64,000 bases of DNA, taken from positions 62,001-126,000 of the forward strand of contig NZ_PPTH01000015.1 in assembly GCF_002954225.1 (NCBI RefSeq), in the 5' to 3' direction. Made by a program: the position numbers and the translations under genes. Source of the DNA: Arthrobacter ruber. GTDB lineage: Bacteria > Actinomycetota > Actinomycetes > Actinomycetales > Micrococcaceae. Under the pieces are notes generated by a model that was given only the letters and a program-made list of their open reading frames with translations, had not been told where the DNA came from and did not search any database. Numbering within the stretch: the stretch's first letter is position 1; each line of letters begins with the position of its first letter. Below are positions 55,983 to 63,761 of the stretch, piece by piece.

Positions 55983-58052
55983 ATGAGCTATGGTCTCAGC
56001 ATCGATGTAGGAACCAGTTTCACGGCGGCCGCCGTCCTGCCGGCAGGCGGCTCCGGGGCGGAGCCGCGCGTCCTCCCGCTGGGCAGTCGTGGGGCCTCCG
56101 TCCCCACCGTCGTCTTCCTGGCCCAGGACGGCACCCGGCTCGTCGGCGAGGTCGCCGAACGCCGGGGGCTCGCCGAGCCCGGGCGCGTGGCCAGGGAGTT
56201 CAAGCGCCGCATGGGCGACTCCGTGCCCCTGGTCCTGGGGGAGTCCGCCGTCCTGCCCGAGGAGCTCTTCGTCGTCGTCGTCGCCTGGGTGGTGGGCGTG
56301 GCCACCGAGCGCGAGGGCGAGCCACCGGCGTCGATCACGCTGACGCACCCCGCGGGATGGGGCGAGCACCGGACGTCGCTGCTGCGGCAGGCGCTCGCGG
56401 AGGCGGGGTTCCACGACGTCGTCCTCATGACCGAACCCGAGGCCGCCGCCCTGTCCTACGCATCGCGGGAACGGGTGGTCGCCGGCAGTACGCTCGCCGT
56501 CTACGATCTCGGCGGCGGGACCTTCGACGCCACCGTGGTCCGGAAGACCGGCGCCGACACGTTCACCATCCTCGGCACGCCCCAGGGCATCGAGCGCCTG
56601 GGCGGGGCGGACTTCGACCAGGAGGTCTTCGCCCGTGTCCTCGAGGACTCCGAGGCCGCTCCGGCGGACCTCGAACAGTCCTCTCCCGAGGTCCTGGCCG
56701 CACTGACGCGGCTGCGCCGGGAATGCGCGGAAGCCAAGGAGGCTCTCTCCTCGGACTCGGAGGCGACGGTCTCCGTCATGGTCCCCGGGTCCCACACGCA
56801 GGTGCGGCTGGTGCGGTCCGAGTTCGAGCTGATGGTCGAGCCCGCGCTGCGGGAGACCGTGGACACCCTGCGGGCCGCCCTCGACAGCGCCGATGTCCGT
56901 CCCGAGGATCTCTCCGCGATCCTGCTGGTCGGCGGGTCCTCGCGTATCCCGCTGGTGGCGCAGCTGCTGTCCGCGCAGTTCAACCGGCCGCTGGCCATCG
57001 ATCTGGACCCGAAGGCCTCCGTCGCCCTCGGCGCCGCGTTCGCCACGGTTGCCCTCGAAGCTGCCCGGGACGCCGACGGTGCTGCGGATCAGCAGGAGAC
57101 TGCGGAGCCGGCCGCGGCGACGGTGCCCGGCCCGCTCCGCTCCGGGGTCAACGCGGCAGGGTTCGCGATCCCCTCCCGCAAGGGCGCGGCCGAACCCCAC
57201 CACGGGCCGGCGAGCATGGCGTCCAACAAGCGGCTGGGCGTGCGCGTGGCCGCGGTCGCCGCCGCGGTGGCCCTGCTGGGGGTCGCCACGGCGACGGCGA
57301 CGGGTAATGTACCCAGCTCGCTGACAACCTTCGGCGCACGGGCGGAAGCCGCGCAACCGACAAGTCCAACAGTGACGGGGAAGCCCTCCGGTGCGCCGAG
57401 TCCGGCCCCGGGGCCTGGAGTGGGGCCCCTGCGGGATGCCGGTGCCGCCGGTGAGCCCGGTGGGGCGCCCACTTTGATGGACAAGGTCCTCGGCGCCGGA
57501 CAGGGATCCGCCTCCGCGTCGCCGAGCGCAGCAGGAACTCCGTCGCGTTCGGCCGAGGCCACTAAGCGGCCCTCGGCCAAGGCGTCCGACGATGCCGGCG
57601 AGGACGCGGTGACGCCGGAGGCGACGTCGGGCAGCACCGTGCCGGGAAGCGCTGCGCCCGCGCCGTCCCCGTCCGCCGTCCCGCAGTCCGGGGCCACCGC
57701 GGATCCCGGGGCGAGCCCGGTGCAACCGACACCCCCCGTCCCGTTCCCGTCGGCCGACCCCTCGCCTACGCCCACCGATCCTCCGACCGTGCCGGTCCCG
57801 CCGACAACCCCGCCCGTCGTGGACCCGACGCCTACGCCGACCACGCCGGGGCCGTCCCCGGACCCGACCGTCGACCCCACCACTCCGGCACCGAGCGATC
57901 CGGCACCGACCGACCCGCCCGCCGATCCACCGGCTGATCCGCCGGCCGATCCGCCCACGGAGCCCGCGTCCGAGCCGACGACCGCTCCCGCCGACCCGGC
58001 ACCCACCGACCCGCCGGCTGCCGCCACCGAACCTGCAACGGCGGTGGGCTGA
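55983..58052 (+). CDS. Hsp70-family ATPase domain protein, membrane-anchored, Pro-rich tail
   Basis: A 689-residue protein. Residues 1-365 form an actin-like Hsp70 nucleotide-binding domain: phosphate 1 loop GLSIDVGTSFTAAAV, phosphate 2 VYDLGGGTFDATVV (residues 173-186), and the adenosine motif LLVGGSSRIPLV (315-326). The Hsp70 substrate-binding domain is missing. A linker leads to one membrane helix at about 417-440 and an extracellular tail of about 245 residues rich in Pro, Thr, Asp and Ala, with PADPPADPP repeats. It could sense or couple envelope state to the cytosol. GGGGAA lies just upstream of the ATG. The LuxR gene follows after two bases. Confidence 0.87.
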   Translation: MSYGLSIDVGTSFTAAAVLPAGGSGAEPRVLPLGSRGASVPTVVFLAQDGTRLVGEVAERRGLAEPGRVAREFKRRMGDSVPLVLGESAVLPEELFVVVVAWVVGVATEREGEPPASITLTHPAGWGEHRTSLLRQALAEAGFHDVVLMTEPEAAALSYASRERVVAGSTLAVYDLGGGTFDATVVRKTGADTFTILGTPQGIERLGGADFDQEVFARVLEDSEAAPADLEQSSPEVLAALTRLRRECAEAKEALSSDSEATVSVMVPGSHTQVRLVRSEFELMVEPALRETVDTLRAALDSADVRPEDLSAILLVGGSSRIPLVAQLLSAQFNRPLAIDLDPKASVALGAAFATVALEAARDADGAADQQETAEPAAATVPGPLRSGVNAAGFAIPSRKGAAEPHHGPASMASNKRLGVRVAAVAAAVALLGVATATATGNVPSSLTTFGARAEAAQPTSPTVTGKPSGAPSPAPGPGVGPLRDAGAAGEPGGAPTLMDKVLGAGQGSASASPSAAGTPSRSAEATKRPSAKASDDAGEDAVTPEATSGSTVPGSAAPAPSPSAVPQSGATADPGASPVQPTPPVPFPSADPSPTPTDPPTVPVPPTTPPVVDPTPTPTTPGPSPDPTVDPTTPAPSDPAPTDPPADPPADPPADPPTEPASEPTTAPADPAPTDPPAAATEPATAVG

Positions 58053-58054
58053 GC

Positions 58055-60166
58055 ATGGCGGCTCACTTCCTGGAGACAGGAGTGCGCCCGGGGCGCGGGA
58101 ACCACGCGCCGGAGATGGACGCGGCGACGTACGAGGTGGTCCTCGCCCTGTGCGTCGGGTTCTCGATCCCGGGACTCCTCCCGCCACTGCTGCACAGCAC
58201 CGGTGAAGCACCCGAGCAGATCCTGGCCCGCGCCAGGACCGCCGGCCTGGTGGAAGCCGACGGGCGGCCCTCCGCGCAGCTGCGGGCCGCCCTGCTGGAC
58301 GACGCCGAGATCTACCAGGTGCGGCGGTTGCGGCGCGCCCTGGTGGACCTGTACTGCGCGGAGGGCCTTCCCCTCGGCCGGCTCGCCCGTCAGCTCGCCG
58401 CGGACGGATTCGTGGATACGCGGTTGGCCGCCGTCCTCGACGAGGAGGGCACGGCCCTGCTCGGAACCGATCCCGGTGGCGCACGGGAACTGCTGGACCT
58501 CGCCGTGGCTGCCGGCGCCGACGCGCTGCGCACCGCGCCCCGGCAGGCCGAAGCGGCCCTGGGCGTCGGCGACCTCGACGGCGCCTCCCGGATCCTGGAG
58601 ACCTACTTCGAGCGCCACTCCGCCGATCCCGGGACCGTGCTCCCGGACACCGGACGGGCCGTCCGGGTGTCCTGCGCACTGTGGGCACACCGGGGGATGA
58701 TGTCGCGCGCCGCGGACGTCCAGCGCTGGGCGGCGACGCTCGGCCCGCAGGGGCTCGAACCCCTCGGCGCACTGGCGCTGCTGGCGGCGGGCGATGCCGC
58801 CGGAGCGCGTTCGCTCCTCGAGGGCCGGTCCCGGGTCCCGAGCCCGTCGCTGCAGGACGTCTCGAACACGCTGATGGTCGAGGGGGCCCTGCTGTCGCTC
58901 GGCTCCGACCCCTCCAGTGCCCTGCCGAAGCTGATCCGCGCATCCGACACCCTCGATTCGACAGGGCGGATCTCCCCGGCGCCGGAGCTCCCCGCGGGTC
59001 TCGCGGCGATCGTCGGGCTCCTGGCCGGCAACCCGCAGACATCACTGTCCCTGATTCAGGCGGCACTGGCGAGCGGTCAGGGAGGAGAGGGGATGCGGCC
59101 CCACCTGTACCTGCTGGGTGGATGGGCGGCCATGCTCCTCGACCAGCCCGCCACGGCGCGCAGCTTCGTCACCGAGACGGGGCGGACCGGCATGCGGCTT
59201 GCTCCACGGGACGAGCTGCTCCTGCAGACACTGGAGGTGGGACTGGCACGCCGCGCCGGTGACGCCCCGGCGCTGGTGCGGGCCTGGGAGAGGGCCCACG
59301 CCGCCCTGCTGCATGTGTCGGTGGATCTGCTGACCGTCCTCCCGCTCACCGAACTCGTGATCGCGGCTGCACGCCTCCGGGACGCCCCGGCCCTCAAGCC
59401 GCACCTCGAGGAGGCATGGCACCTCCTGGAGGATCTCGGGCACCCGCCGCTGTGGTCCGTCCCCCTGCACTGGTCGGCCGCGCAGGCCGCCCTCCTGCTC
59501 GAGCGCCCGGACGACCTGGGTCCGCACGCCGCGGCCCTGGTCCGGCAGGCGGCCGGGTATCCGCTCGCCGCCACCTTCGCAGTGGCGGGCAAGGCGTGGG
59601 TCTCGGTCCTGGCAGGGCACTTCGAGCCCGATGCCATCGAGGGGGCGGCACGGGGGCTCGCCGCCGGAGGTTTCCCGTGGGAAGGCGCTCGACTGGCCGG
59701 CCACGCATCGGCCCGGGCCGCGGACCGGAAGGACATGACCCGGCTGCTGTCGCTGGCCCGTGACCTGCGGCCTGCCCGCGAGCGGCCGGTCCGGCCCGAC
59801 GCACGGCCCCTCCGTGACGTGCCCGCGAAGCAGCCGGACACCGGCCTCCGTCCGGTCGGTCCGCAGGCCCGGGCGGTCCGTACCGGCGCTGTGCCGAGGG
59901 CCGCCGGGTTGGCGCTGAGCGGGCGCGAGCGGGAGATCGCCTCGCTGGTGCTGCTCGGCCGGACCTACCGGGAGATCAGCGAGGAGATCTTCATCTCGCC
60001 GCGCACCGTGGAGCACCACGTGGCGCGCATCCGGCGACGCCTCGGGGCGTCGTCGCGTTCCGAGCTGCTGGAGCGGCTGCGCCTCGCCCTCGAACCGGTG
60101 GCCGGCAGCACCGCGTCCGCAGGGTCCCCCGTCCAAACCCCTAACGGGAACAGGTGGACCCCCTAA
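58055..60166 (+). CDS. LuxR-type transcriptional regulator
   Basis: A 703-residue regulator. The C-terminal GerE/LuxR helix-turn-helix is at about 618-680 (LSGREREIASLVLLGRTYREISEEIF, then SPRTVEHHVARIRRRLG). The first 600 residues are alanine/leucine-rich helical repeats of TPR type. No Walker A loop is visible, so it is not a complete LAL/MalT-type STAND ATPase. The M. tuberculosis iniBAC neighbour Rv0339c is also a large LuxR-type protein, reported as a regulator of that operon (recalled). It starts two bases after the Hsp70-like gene and its stop lies inside a candidate operator, so autoregulation or activation of iniB is plausible. Confidence 0.88.
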   Translation: MAAHFLETGVRPGRGNHAPEMDAATYEVVLALCVGFSIPGLLPPLLHSTGEAPEQILARARTAGLVEADGRPSAQLRAALLDDAEIYQVRRLRRALVDLYCAEGLPLGRLARQLAADGFVDTRLAAVLDEEGTALLGTDPGGARELLDLAVAAGADALRTAPRQAEAALGVGDLDGASRILETYFERHSADPGTVLPDTGRAVRVSCALWAHRGMMSRAADVQRWAATLGPQGLEPLGALALLAAGDAAGARSLLEGRSRVPSPSLQDVSNTLMVEGALLSLGSDPSSALPKLIRASDTLDSTGRISPAPELPAGLAAIVGLLAGNPQTSLSLIQAALASGQGGEGMRPHLYLLGGWAAMLLDQPATARSFVTETGRTGMRLAPRDELLLQTLEVGLARRAGDAPALVRAWERAHAALLHVSVDLLTVLPLTELVIAAARLRDAPALKPHLEEAWHLLEDLGHPPLWSVPLHWSAAQAALLLERPDDLGPHAAALVRQAAGYPLAATFAVAGKAWVSVLAGHFEPDAIEGAARGLAAGGFPWEGARLAGHASARAADRKDMTRLLSLARDLRPARERPVRPDARPLRDVPAKQPDTGLRPVGPQARAVRTGAVPRAAGLALSGREREIASLVLLGRTYREISEEIFISPRTVEHHVARIRRRLGASSRSELLERLRLALEPVAGSTASAGSPVQTPNGNRWTP

Positions 60167-60187
60167 CGATCGATCGGGGTTAGGGGT
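60137..60187. promoter_or_regulatory. Candidate operator of the iniB-like gene
   Basis: CCCCTAAC occurs at 60138-60145 and 60160-60167, and the inverted GTTAGGGG at 60179-60186. The first two are 22 bases apart and the last two form an inverted repeat with an 11-base spacer centred near 60173. The LuxR stop codon lies within the second copy. The palindrome centre is about 60 bases upstream of the transcript start predicted from TACGTT, a classic activator position. Confidence 0.6.
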
Positions 60188-60221
60188 GCAACTACCGATG
60201 CCGGGCCTTCCCCTCCGCTCC

Positions 60222-60227
60222 TACGTT
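60222..60227 (+). promoter_or_regulatory. Possible -10 box TACGTT of the iniB-like gene
   Basis: TACGTT predicts a transcript start near 60234 and a 50-base leader with AAAGGA seven bases before the ATG. No good -35 box is seen, which fits an activator-dependent promoter. Confidence 0.45.
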
Positions 60228-60283
60228 TGAAACAAGCCAGGCAGTGACGCCGGCGAATCACACCAACGATAAAGGAATATCCC

Positions 60284-61678
60284 ATGGCAACTCTTGCTTC
60301 AGATCTCCTCGACTTCCTGATGAACCTGTTCAACGACCAGGAGGCGGCGAGCGAGTTCATCAGCGACCCGGAGACCGCCCTGGCCAACGCCGGCCTCGGC
60401 GGCGTGTGCATGGACGACGTCGACGCCGTCATGCCCGTGGTCCTCGATTACGCACCGGTCAGCTTCGGTGGCGGCAACAGCAGCTCGTTCGACCGCAACT
60501 ACGACACGGGCCGCAACTCCTCCGGCGATGTGGCACCGGGTGGCGGTGGCGGCGGCGCCGCGGTGACTCCGCCCCCCAGTGGCGGCAACGGCGGCGGTAA
60601 CGGTGGCAATGGGGGCAACGGGGGCAATGGCGGCAATGGCGGTAACGGTGGCGACGGCGGTCCCAGCACCGGCGGCGGTGGCGGTGCCAGCACCGGTGGG
60701 GACGACACGGATCACGGCAATGCGGTCCAGCAGCTCATGCACGTCGTCAACAACTACTCCTACACCTCGTCCGTGGACGACCGCGACACCATCACCGACC
60801 AGTCGGTGAACCAGAACATCTGGGCCAATGGTGACGTCAGCCAGATGTTCGACAACGACGCCTTCGTCGCCTCGGGCAACGGTGCGGTCGCAGCGAACGG
60901 GGACGCCCGGGTGGACAACTCGGTGGACAACTCCGACGACCACTCGGTGGACAACTCCACCAACGTCAACGCGGGCGGATCGGCGACGGTCGGGATCGGC
61001 AACGTCGAGGACTCGTACAACGACAATTCGGACAACTCGGACAATTCCGACAACTCCGACAACTCGGACAACTCGGTGAACACGGACATCGATGTCGACA
61101 TCGAGGACTCGCTGAACGACAACTCGGACAACTCCGTCGAGGACTCCTACAACGACAACTCCGACAACTCGGACAACTCGGACAACTCGGTGGACACGGA
61201 CACCGACATCGACGTCGAGATCGAGGACTCCCTGAACACCGACAACTCCGACAACTCCGACAATTCGGACAATTCGGACAACTCGGTCAACACGGACAAC
61301 TCCATCGATGCGGACGTCGAGGTGGAGGACTCCTTCAACACCGACAACTCCATCGATGCCGATGTCGAGATCGAGGATTCCTTCAACGACAACTCCGACA
61401 ACTCGACCACCACGGACAACTCGATCGACGCGGACGTCGAGGTGGAGGACTCGTTCAACGACAACTCGACCACCACCGACGTGTACGTCGAGGACTCGTT
61501 CACCTCGGACAGCTCGACCACCACGGATGTCGCGGTGGACGTCGCGGACTCGTTCAACGACACGGCGGTCCTGACGGACAACTCCCAGAGCGCGTACACC
61601 GAGATCGACGACTCGGCGTTCTTCGTGGACAACGAGGTCGACATCGATGCGGAGCTCACCGTCGAGGACGGCGCGTAG
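60284..61678 (+). CDS. iniB: IniB-like protein with Asn/Asp/Ser repeats
   Basis: A 464-residue protein. The first 60 residues (SDLLDFLMNLFNDQEAASEF, then DPETALANAGL and VDAVMPVVLDY) match the IniB N-terminal domain. A Gly-Asn repeat follows at about 97-135, then a mixed region, then from about 205 an extremely acidic repeat region: runs of up to six DNS triplets alternating with DADVEVEDSF-type segments of alternating polarity. There are no cysteines after the first domain and no signal peptide or membrane helix. AAAGGA precedes the ATG by seven bases. Mycobacterial IniB is a Gly/Ala-rich protein of unknown role encoded before iniA and iniC. Confidence 0.85.
   Translation: MATLASDLLDFLMNLFNDQEAASEFISDPETALANAGLGGVCMDDVDAVMPVVLDYAPVSFGGGNSSSFDRNYDTGRNSSGDVAPGGGGGGAAVTPPPSGGNGGGNGGNGGNGGNGGNGGNGGDGGPSTGGGGGASTGGDDTDHGNAVQQLMHVVNNYSYTSSVDDRDTITDQSVNQNIWANGDVSQMFDNDAFVASGNGAVAANGDARVDNSVDNSDDHSVDNSTNVNAGGSATVGIGNVEDSYNDNSDNSDNSDNSDNSDNSVNTDIDVDIEDSLNDNSDNSVEDSYNDNSDNSDNSDNSVDTDTDIDVEIEDSLNTDNSDNSDNSDNSDNSVNTDNSIDADVEVEDSFNTDNSIDADVEIEDSFNDNSDNSTTTDNSIDADVEVEDSFNDNSTTTDVYVEDSFTSDSSTTTDVAVDVADSFNDTAVLTDNSQSAYTEIDDSAFFVDNEVDIDAELTVEDGA
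60583..60666 (+). repeat. Gly-Asn codon repeat in the iniB-like gene
   Basis: Nine-base units of the type GGC-GGY-AAY and close variants are repeated in tandem and encode Gly-Gly-Asn. The region is probably unstable in copy number. Confidence 0.75.
61022..61075 (+). repeat. Six tandem 9-bp units encoding Asp-Asn-Ser
   Basis: Six consecutive copies of GACAAYTCS. Further runs of two to five copies recur at about 61120, 61157 and 61242. Synonymous third-base changes between copies indicate selection to keep the peptide repeat rather than a recent DNA expansion. Confidence 0.85.
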
Positions 61679-61715
61679 CCGGCACCGCTCGTAGAACTGA
61701 AGTAACTGCAGCACC

Positions 61716-61755
61716 GGGAAGGCCCAGCGGGAGTACGCTCCCGTTGGGCCTTCCC
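61716..61755 (+). terminator. Strong hairpin between iniB-like and iniA-like genes
   Basis: GGGAAGGCCCA-G-CGGGAG pairs with CTCCCG-T-TGGGCCTTCCC around a TACG loop: 18 pairs with one wobble. No clear U-tract follows. It lies 37 bases after the iniB stop and 35 before the iniA ATG, and may attenuate readthrough or protect the iniB mRNA 3' end. Confidence 0.75.
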
Positions 61756-61790
61756 TACGGTCTCATTCGAAGCGCATCGAGGAGTTTTCC

Positions 61791-63761
61791 ATGGATGATC
61801 TCGTTCCACTGGTGAAGAGCGGCCTGGGTCTGGTGGGCGAGGGGGACCGCTCCGATCTCCGCCAGCGGCTGGAGCAGACCCTGGCCCGCCTGGCGAACCC
61901 CGATGTACGGGTGATTGTGGTGGGCGAGTTCAAGCAGGGCAAGAGCAAGCTCATCAACGCGCTGGTCAATGCGCCGGTGTGCCCGGTCGACGACGACATC
62001 GCCACCTCGGTGCCCACAGTGGTCCGCTTCGGTGACCCGGCGTCAGCGGCAGTGCTGGTCCCGCGGACCGCCGACAGCCCCGCAGCCGACGGCTCCGCGT
62101 TCGAGCGGCGCCCCGTGGCACTGCAGGACGTGGCGTCGTTCGTCTCGGAGCGGGGGAACCCCTCGAACCAGCAGGGCCTCGCGTCCGCCGAGGTGCTCCT
62201 GCCCCGCCGGGTCCTGGCCGACGGCCTCGCGGTCATCGATTCCCCAGGTGTCGGCGGGCTCGAATCGGCCCACGCACTCACCACCCTGACCGCCCTGCCG
62301 ACCGCCGACGCCATGATCCTCGTGTCCGACGCCTCCCAGGAGTACACCGAACCCGAGCTGCGGTTCCTCAAGCAGGCGCAGCGGATCGTCCCCAACGTCG
62401 GGTGCGTGCTGTCCAAGACGGACCTCTACCCGCAGTGGCGCACGGTCGCCGACCTCGACGCCGCGCACCTCGCTTCCGCCGGCGTCGGGACCATCCCGCT
62501 CATCCCGGTGTCCTCGGACCTCCGCCTCGTCGCCGCGCAGACCAACGACGCCGAGCTGAACCGGGAGTCCGGCTTCCCGGAGCTCGTCGCGTACCTCCGC
62601 ACCGACGTCGTCGGCAAGGCGCAGGGCCTGCGCCGGCGGTCCGTGGCCTCGGACCTGCTGTCCGTCACCGAGCACCTGCGCCTGTCCGTGATCTCCGAGC
62701 TCTCGGCGCTCCAGAATCCCGAGGGGGTCCCGGTACTCCTGGCCGAGCTCGAGGAGGCGAAGGAGAAGGCCGACCAGCAGCGCAAACGCTCGTCGCGCTG
62801 GCAGACCACGCTCAACGATGGCGCGTCGGACCTCATCGCAGACATGGAGCACGATCTGCGCGACAGGCTCCGGTCCATCCAGCGCGAGGCGGAGATCGCC
62901 ATCGACGCCGGCGATCCCGGGCCCATCTGGGACCAGTTCGCGGAGTGGCTGGAGCAGCGGGTGGCCTCGGCGGTCTCGGACACGTTCGTCTGGACGAGCG
63001 AGCGCTCGCAGTGGCTCGCCGAGCAGGTGGCCGAGCTGTTCGCCCTCGACGAGGTTCCCCTGCCCGTGCTGGAGGTCTCCAGCACCGACGGCGTCCTGGC
63101 GCCCGTCGAGGAGATCCCGTTCCTCGATCCGGGGAAGGTCAGCCCGGCGGGGAAGGTGCTGATCGGCATGCGCGGTTCCTACGGCGGTGTGCTGATGTTC
63201 GGCCTGCTCACCGGGATCATCGGCATGTCTCTCATCAACCCGCTCTCGGTGGGCGCCGGGCTGCTGCTGGGACGGAAGGCGTACCGCGAGGACAAGGAAG
63301 CGCGGCTCAAGCGACGCCAGAACGACGCCAAGAACCTCGTCCGGCGGCAGATGGACGACGTCGTCTTCCAGGTGGGCAAGCAGCTCAAGGACCGGCTGCG
63401 CCTGGTCCAGCGCGAGATCCGCGACCACTTCGGGGACATCGCGGAGGAACACCACCGCTCACTCGCCGACTCGGTGACCGCCGCCCAGCGCTCGGCGTCG
63501 ACCTACAAGCAGCAGCGGGACGGGCGCGTCACCGAGCTAAAGGCCCAGCTGGCCAGGATCGACCAGGTGAACGCGCAGGCCAAGCGGCTCCTGCCCAGGG
63601 TCGCGGGGGCCACAGCCCAGGACGGCGGGGTCCAGGTGTCCGAGGTCAAGGGTGGATCACAGGGGCCCGCTGTCCAGGGGGCAGGAACCGGCACGCCCGA
63701 CGCCGCGGCTCCCGCGGCCGGTGGCAGTCCGCGTCACGCGAAGGCGGCGGCGGGCGCGTGA
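61791..63761 (+). CDS. iniA: Dynamin-family GTPase (IniA-like)
   Basis: A 656-residue bacterial dynamin-like protein. GTPase motifs: G1 GEFKQGKS (residues 45-52), G2 threonine in ATSVPT (71-76), G3 DSPG (150-153) and G4 SKTD (208-211). Long helical stalk segments follow, with a paddle-like hydrophobic hairpin near residues 465-495 (GVLMFGLLTGIIGMSLINPLSVGAG, quoted in part) for membrane insertion, then a coiled coil and a Gly/Ala-rich tail. Mycobacterial IniA is a membrane-fission dynamin. GAGGAG lies six bases before the ATG. Its stop overlaps the next GTG start. Confidence 0.9.
   Translation: MDDLVPLVKSGLGLVGEGDRSDLRQRLEQTLARLANPDVRVIVVGEFKQGKSKLINALVNAPVCPVDDDIATSVPTVVRFGDPASAAVLVPRTADSPAADGSAFERRPVALQDVASFVSERGNPSNQQGLASAEVLLPRRVLADGLAVIDSPGVGGLESAHALTTLTALPTADAMILVSDASQEYTEPELRFLKQAQRIVPNVGCVLSKTDLYPQWRTVADLDAAHLASAGVGTIPLIPVSSDLRLVAAQTNDAELNRESGFPELVAYLRTDVVGKAQGLRRRSVASDLLSVTEHLRLSVISELSALQNPEGVPVLLAELEEAKEKADQQRKRSSRWQTTLNDGASDLIADMEHDLRDRLRSIQREAEIAIDAGDPGPIWDQFAEWLEQRVASAVSDTFVWTSERSQWLAEQVAELFALDEVPLPVLEVSSTDGVLAPVEEIPFLDPGKVSPAGKVLIGMRGSYGGVLMFGLLTGIIGMSLINPLSVGAGLLLGRKAYREDKEARLKRRQNDAKNLVRRQMDDVVFQVGKQLKDRLRLVQREIRDHFGDIAEEHHRSLADSVTAAQRSASTYKQQRDGRVTELKAQLARIDQVNAQAKRLLPRVAGATAQDGGVQVSEVKGGSQGPAVQGAGTGTPDAAAPAAGGSPRHAKAAAGA

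Noticed and set aside
55968-59066. 1,032-residue minus-strand frame opposite the Hsp70-like and LuxR genes
   Set aside because: Arg/Gly/Pro-rich with no domain; explained by third-position GC bias of the plus-strand genes.
60583-61640. CRISPR-like periodic repeats
   Set aside because: The periods are 9 bases, without spacers, and lie inside an open frame encoding Gly-Asn and Asp-Asn-Ser repeats.
60299-61714. Long open frame on the minus strand opposite the iniB-like gene (about 470 residues)
   Set aside because: It is the complement of the GAC-AAC-TCG repeats and gives only Val/Asp/Arg low complexity. The plus frame has a recognisable IniB domain and a ribosome binding site.
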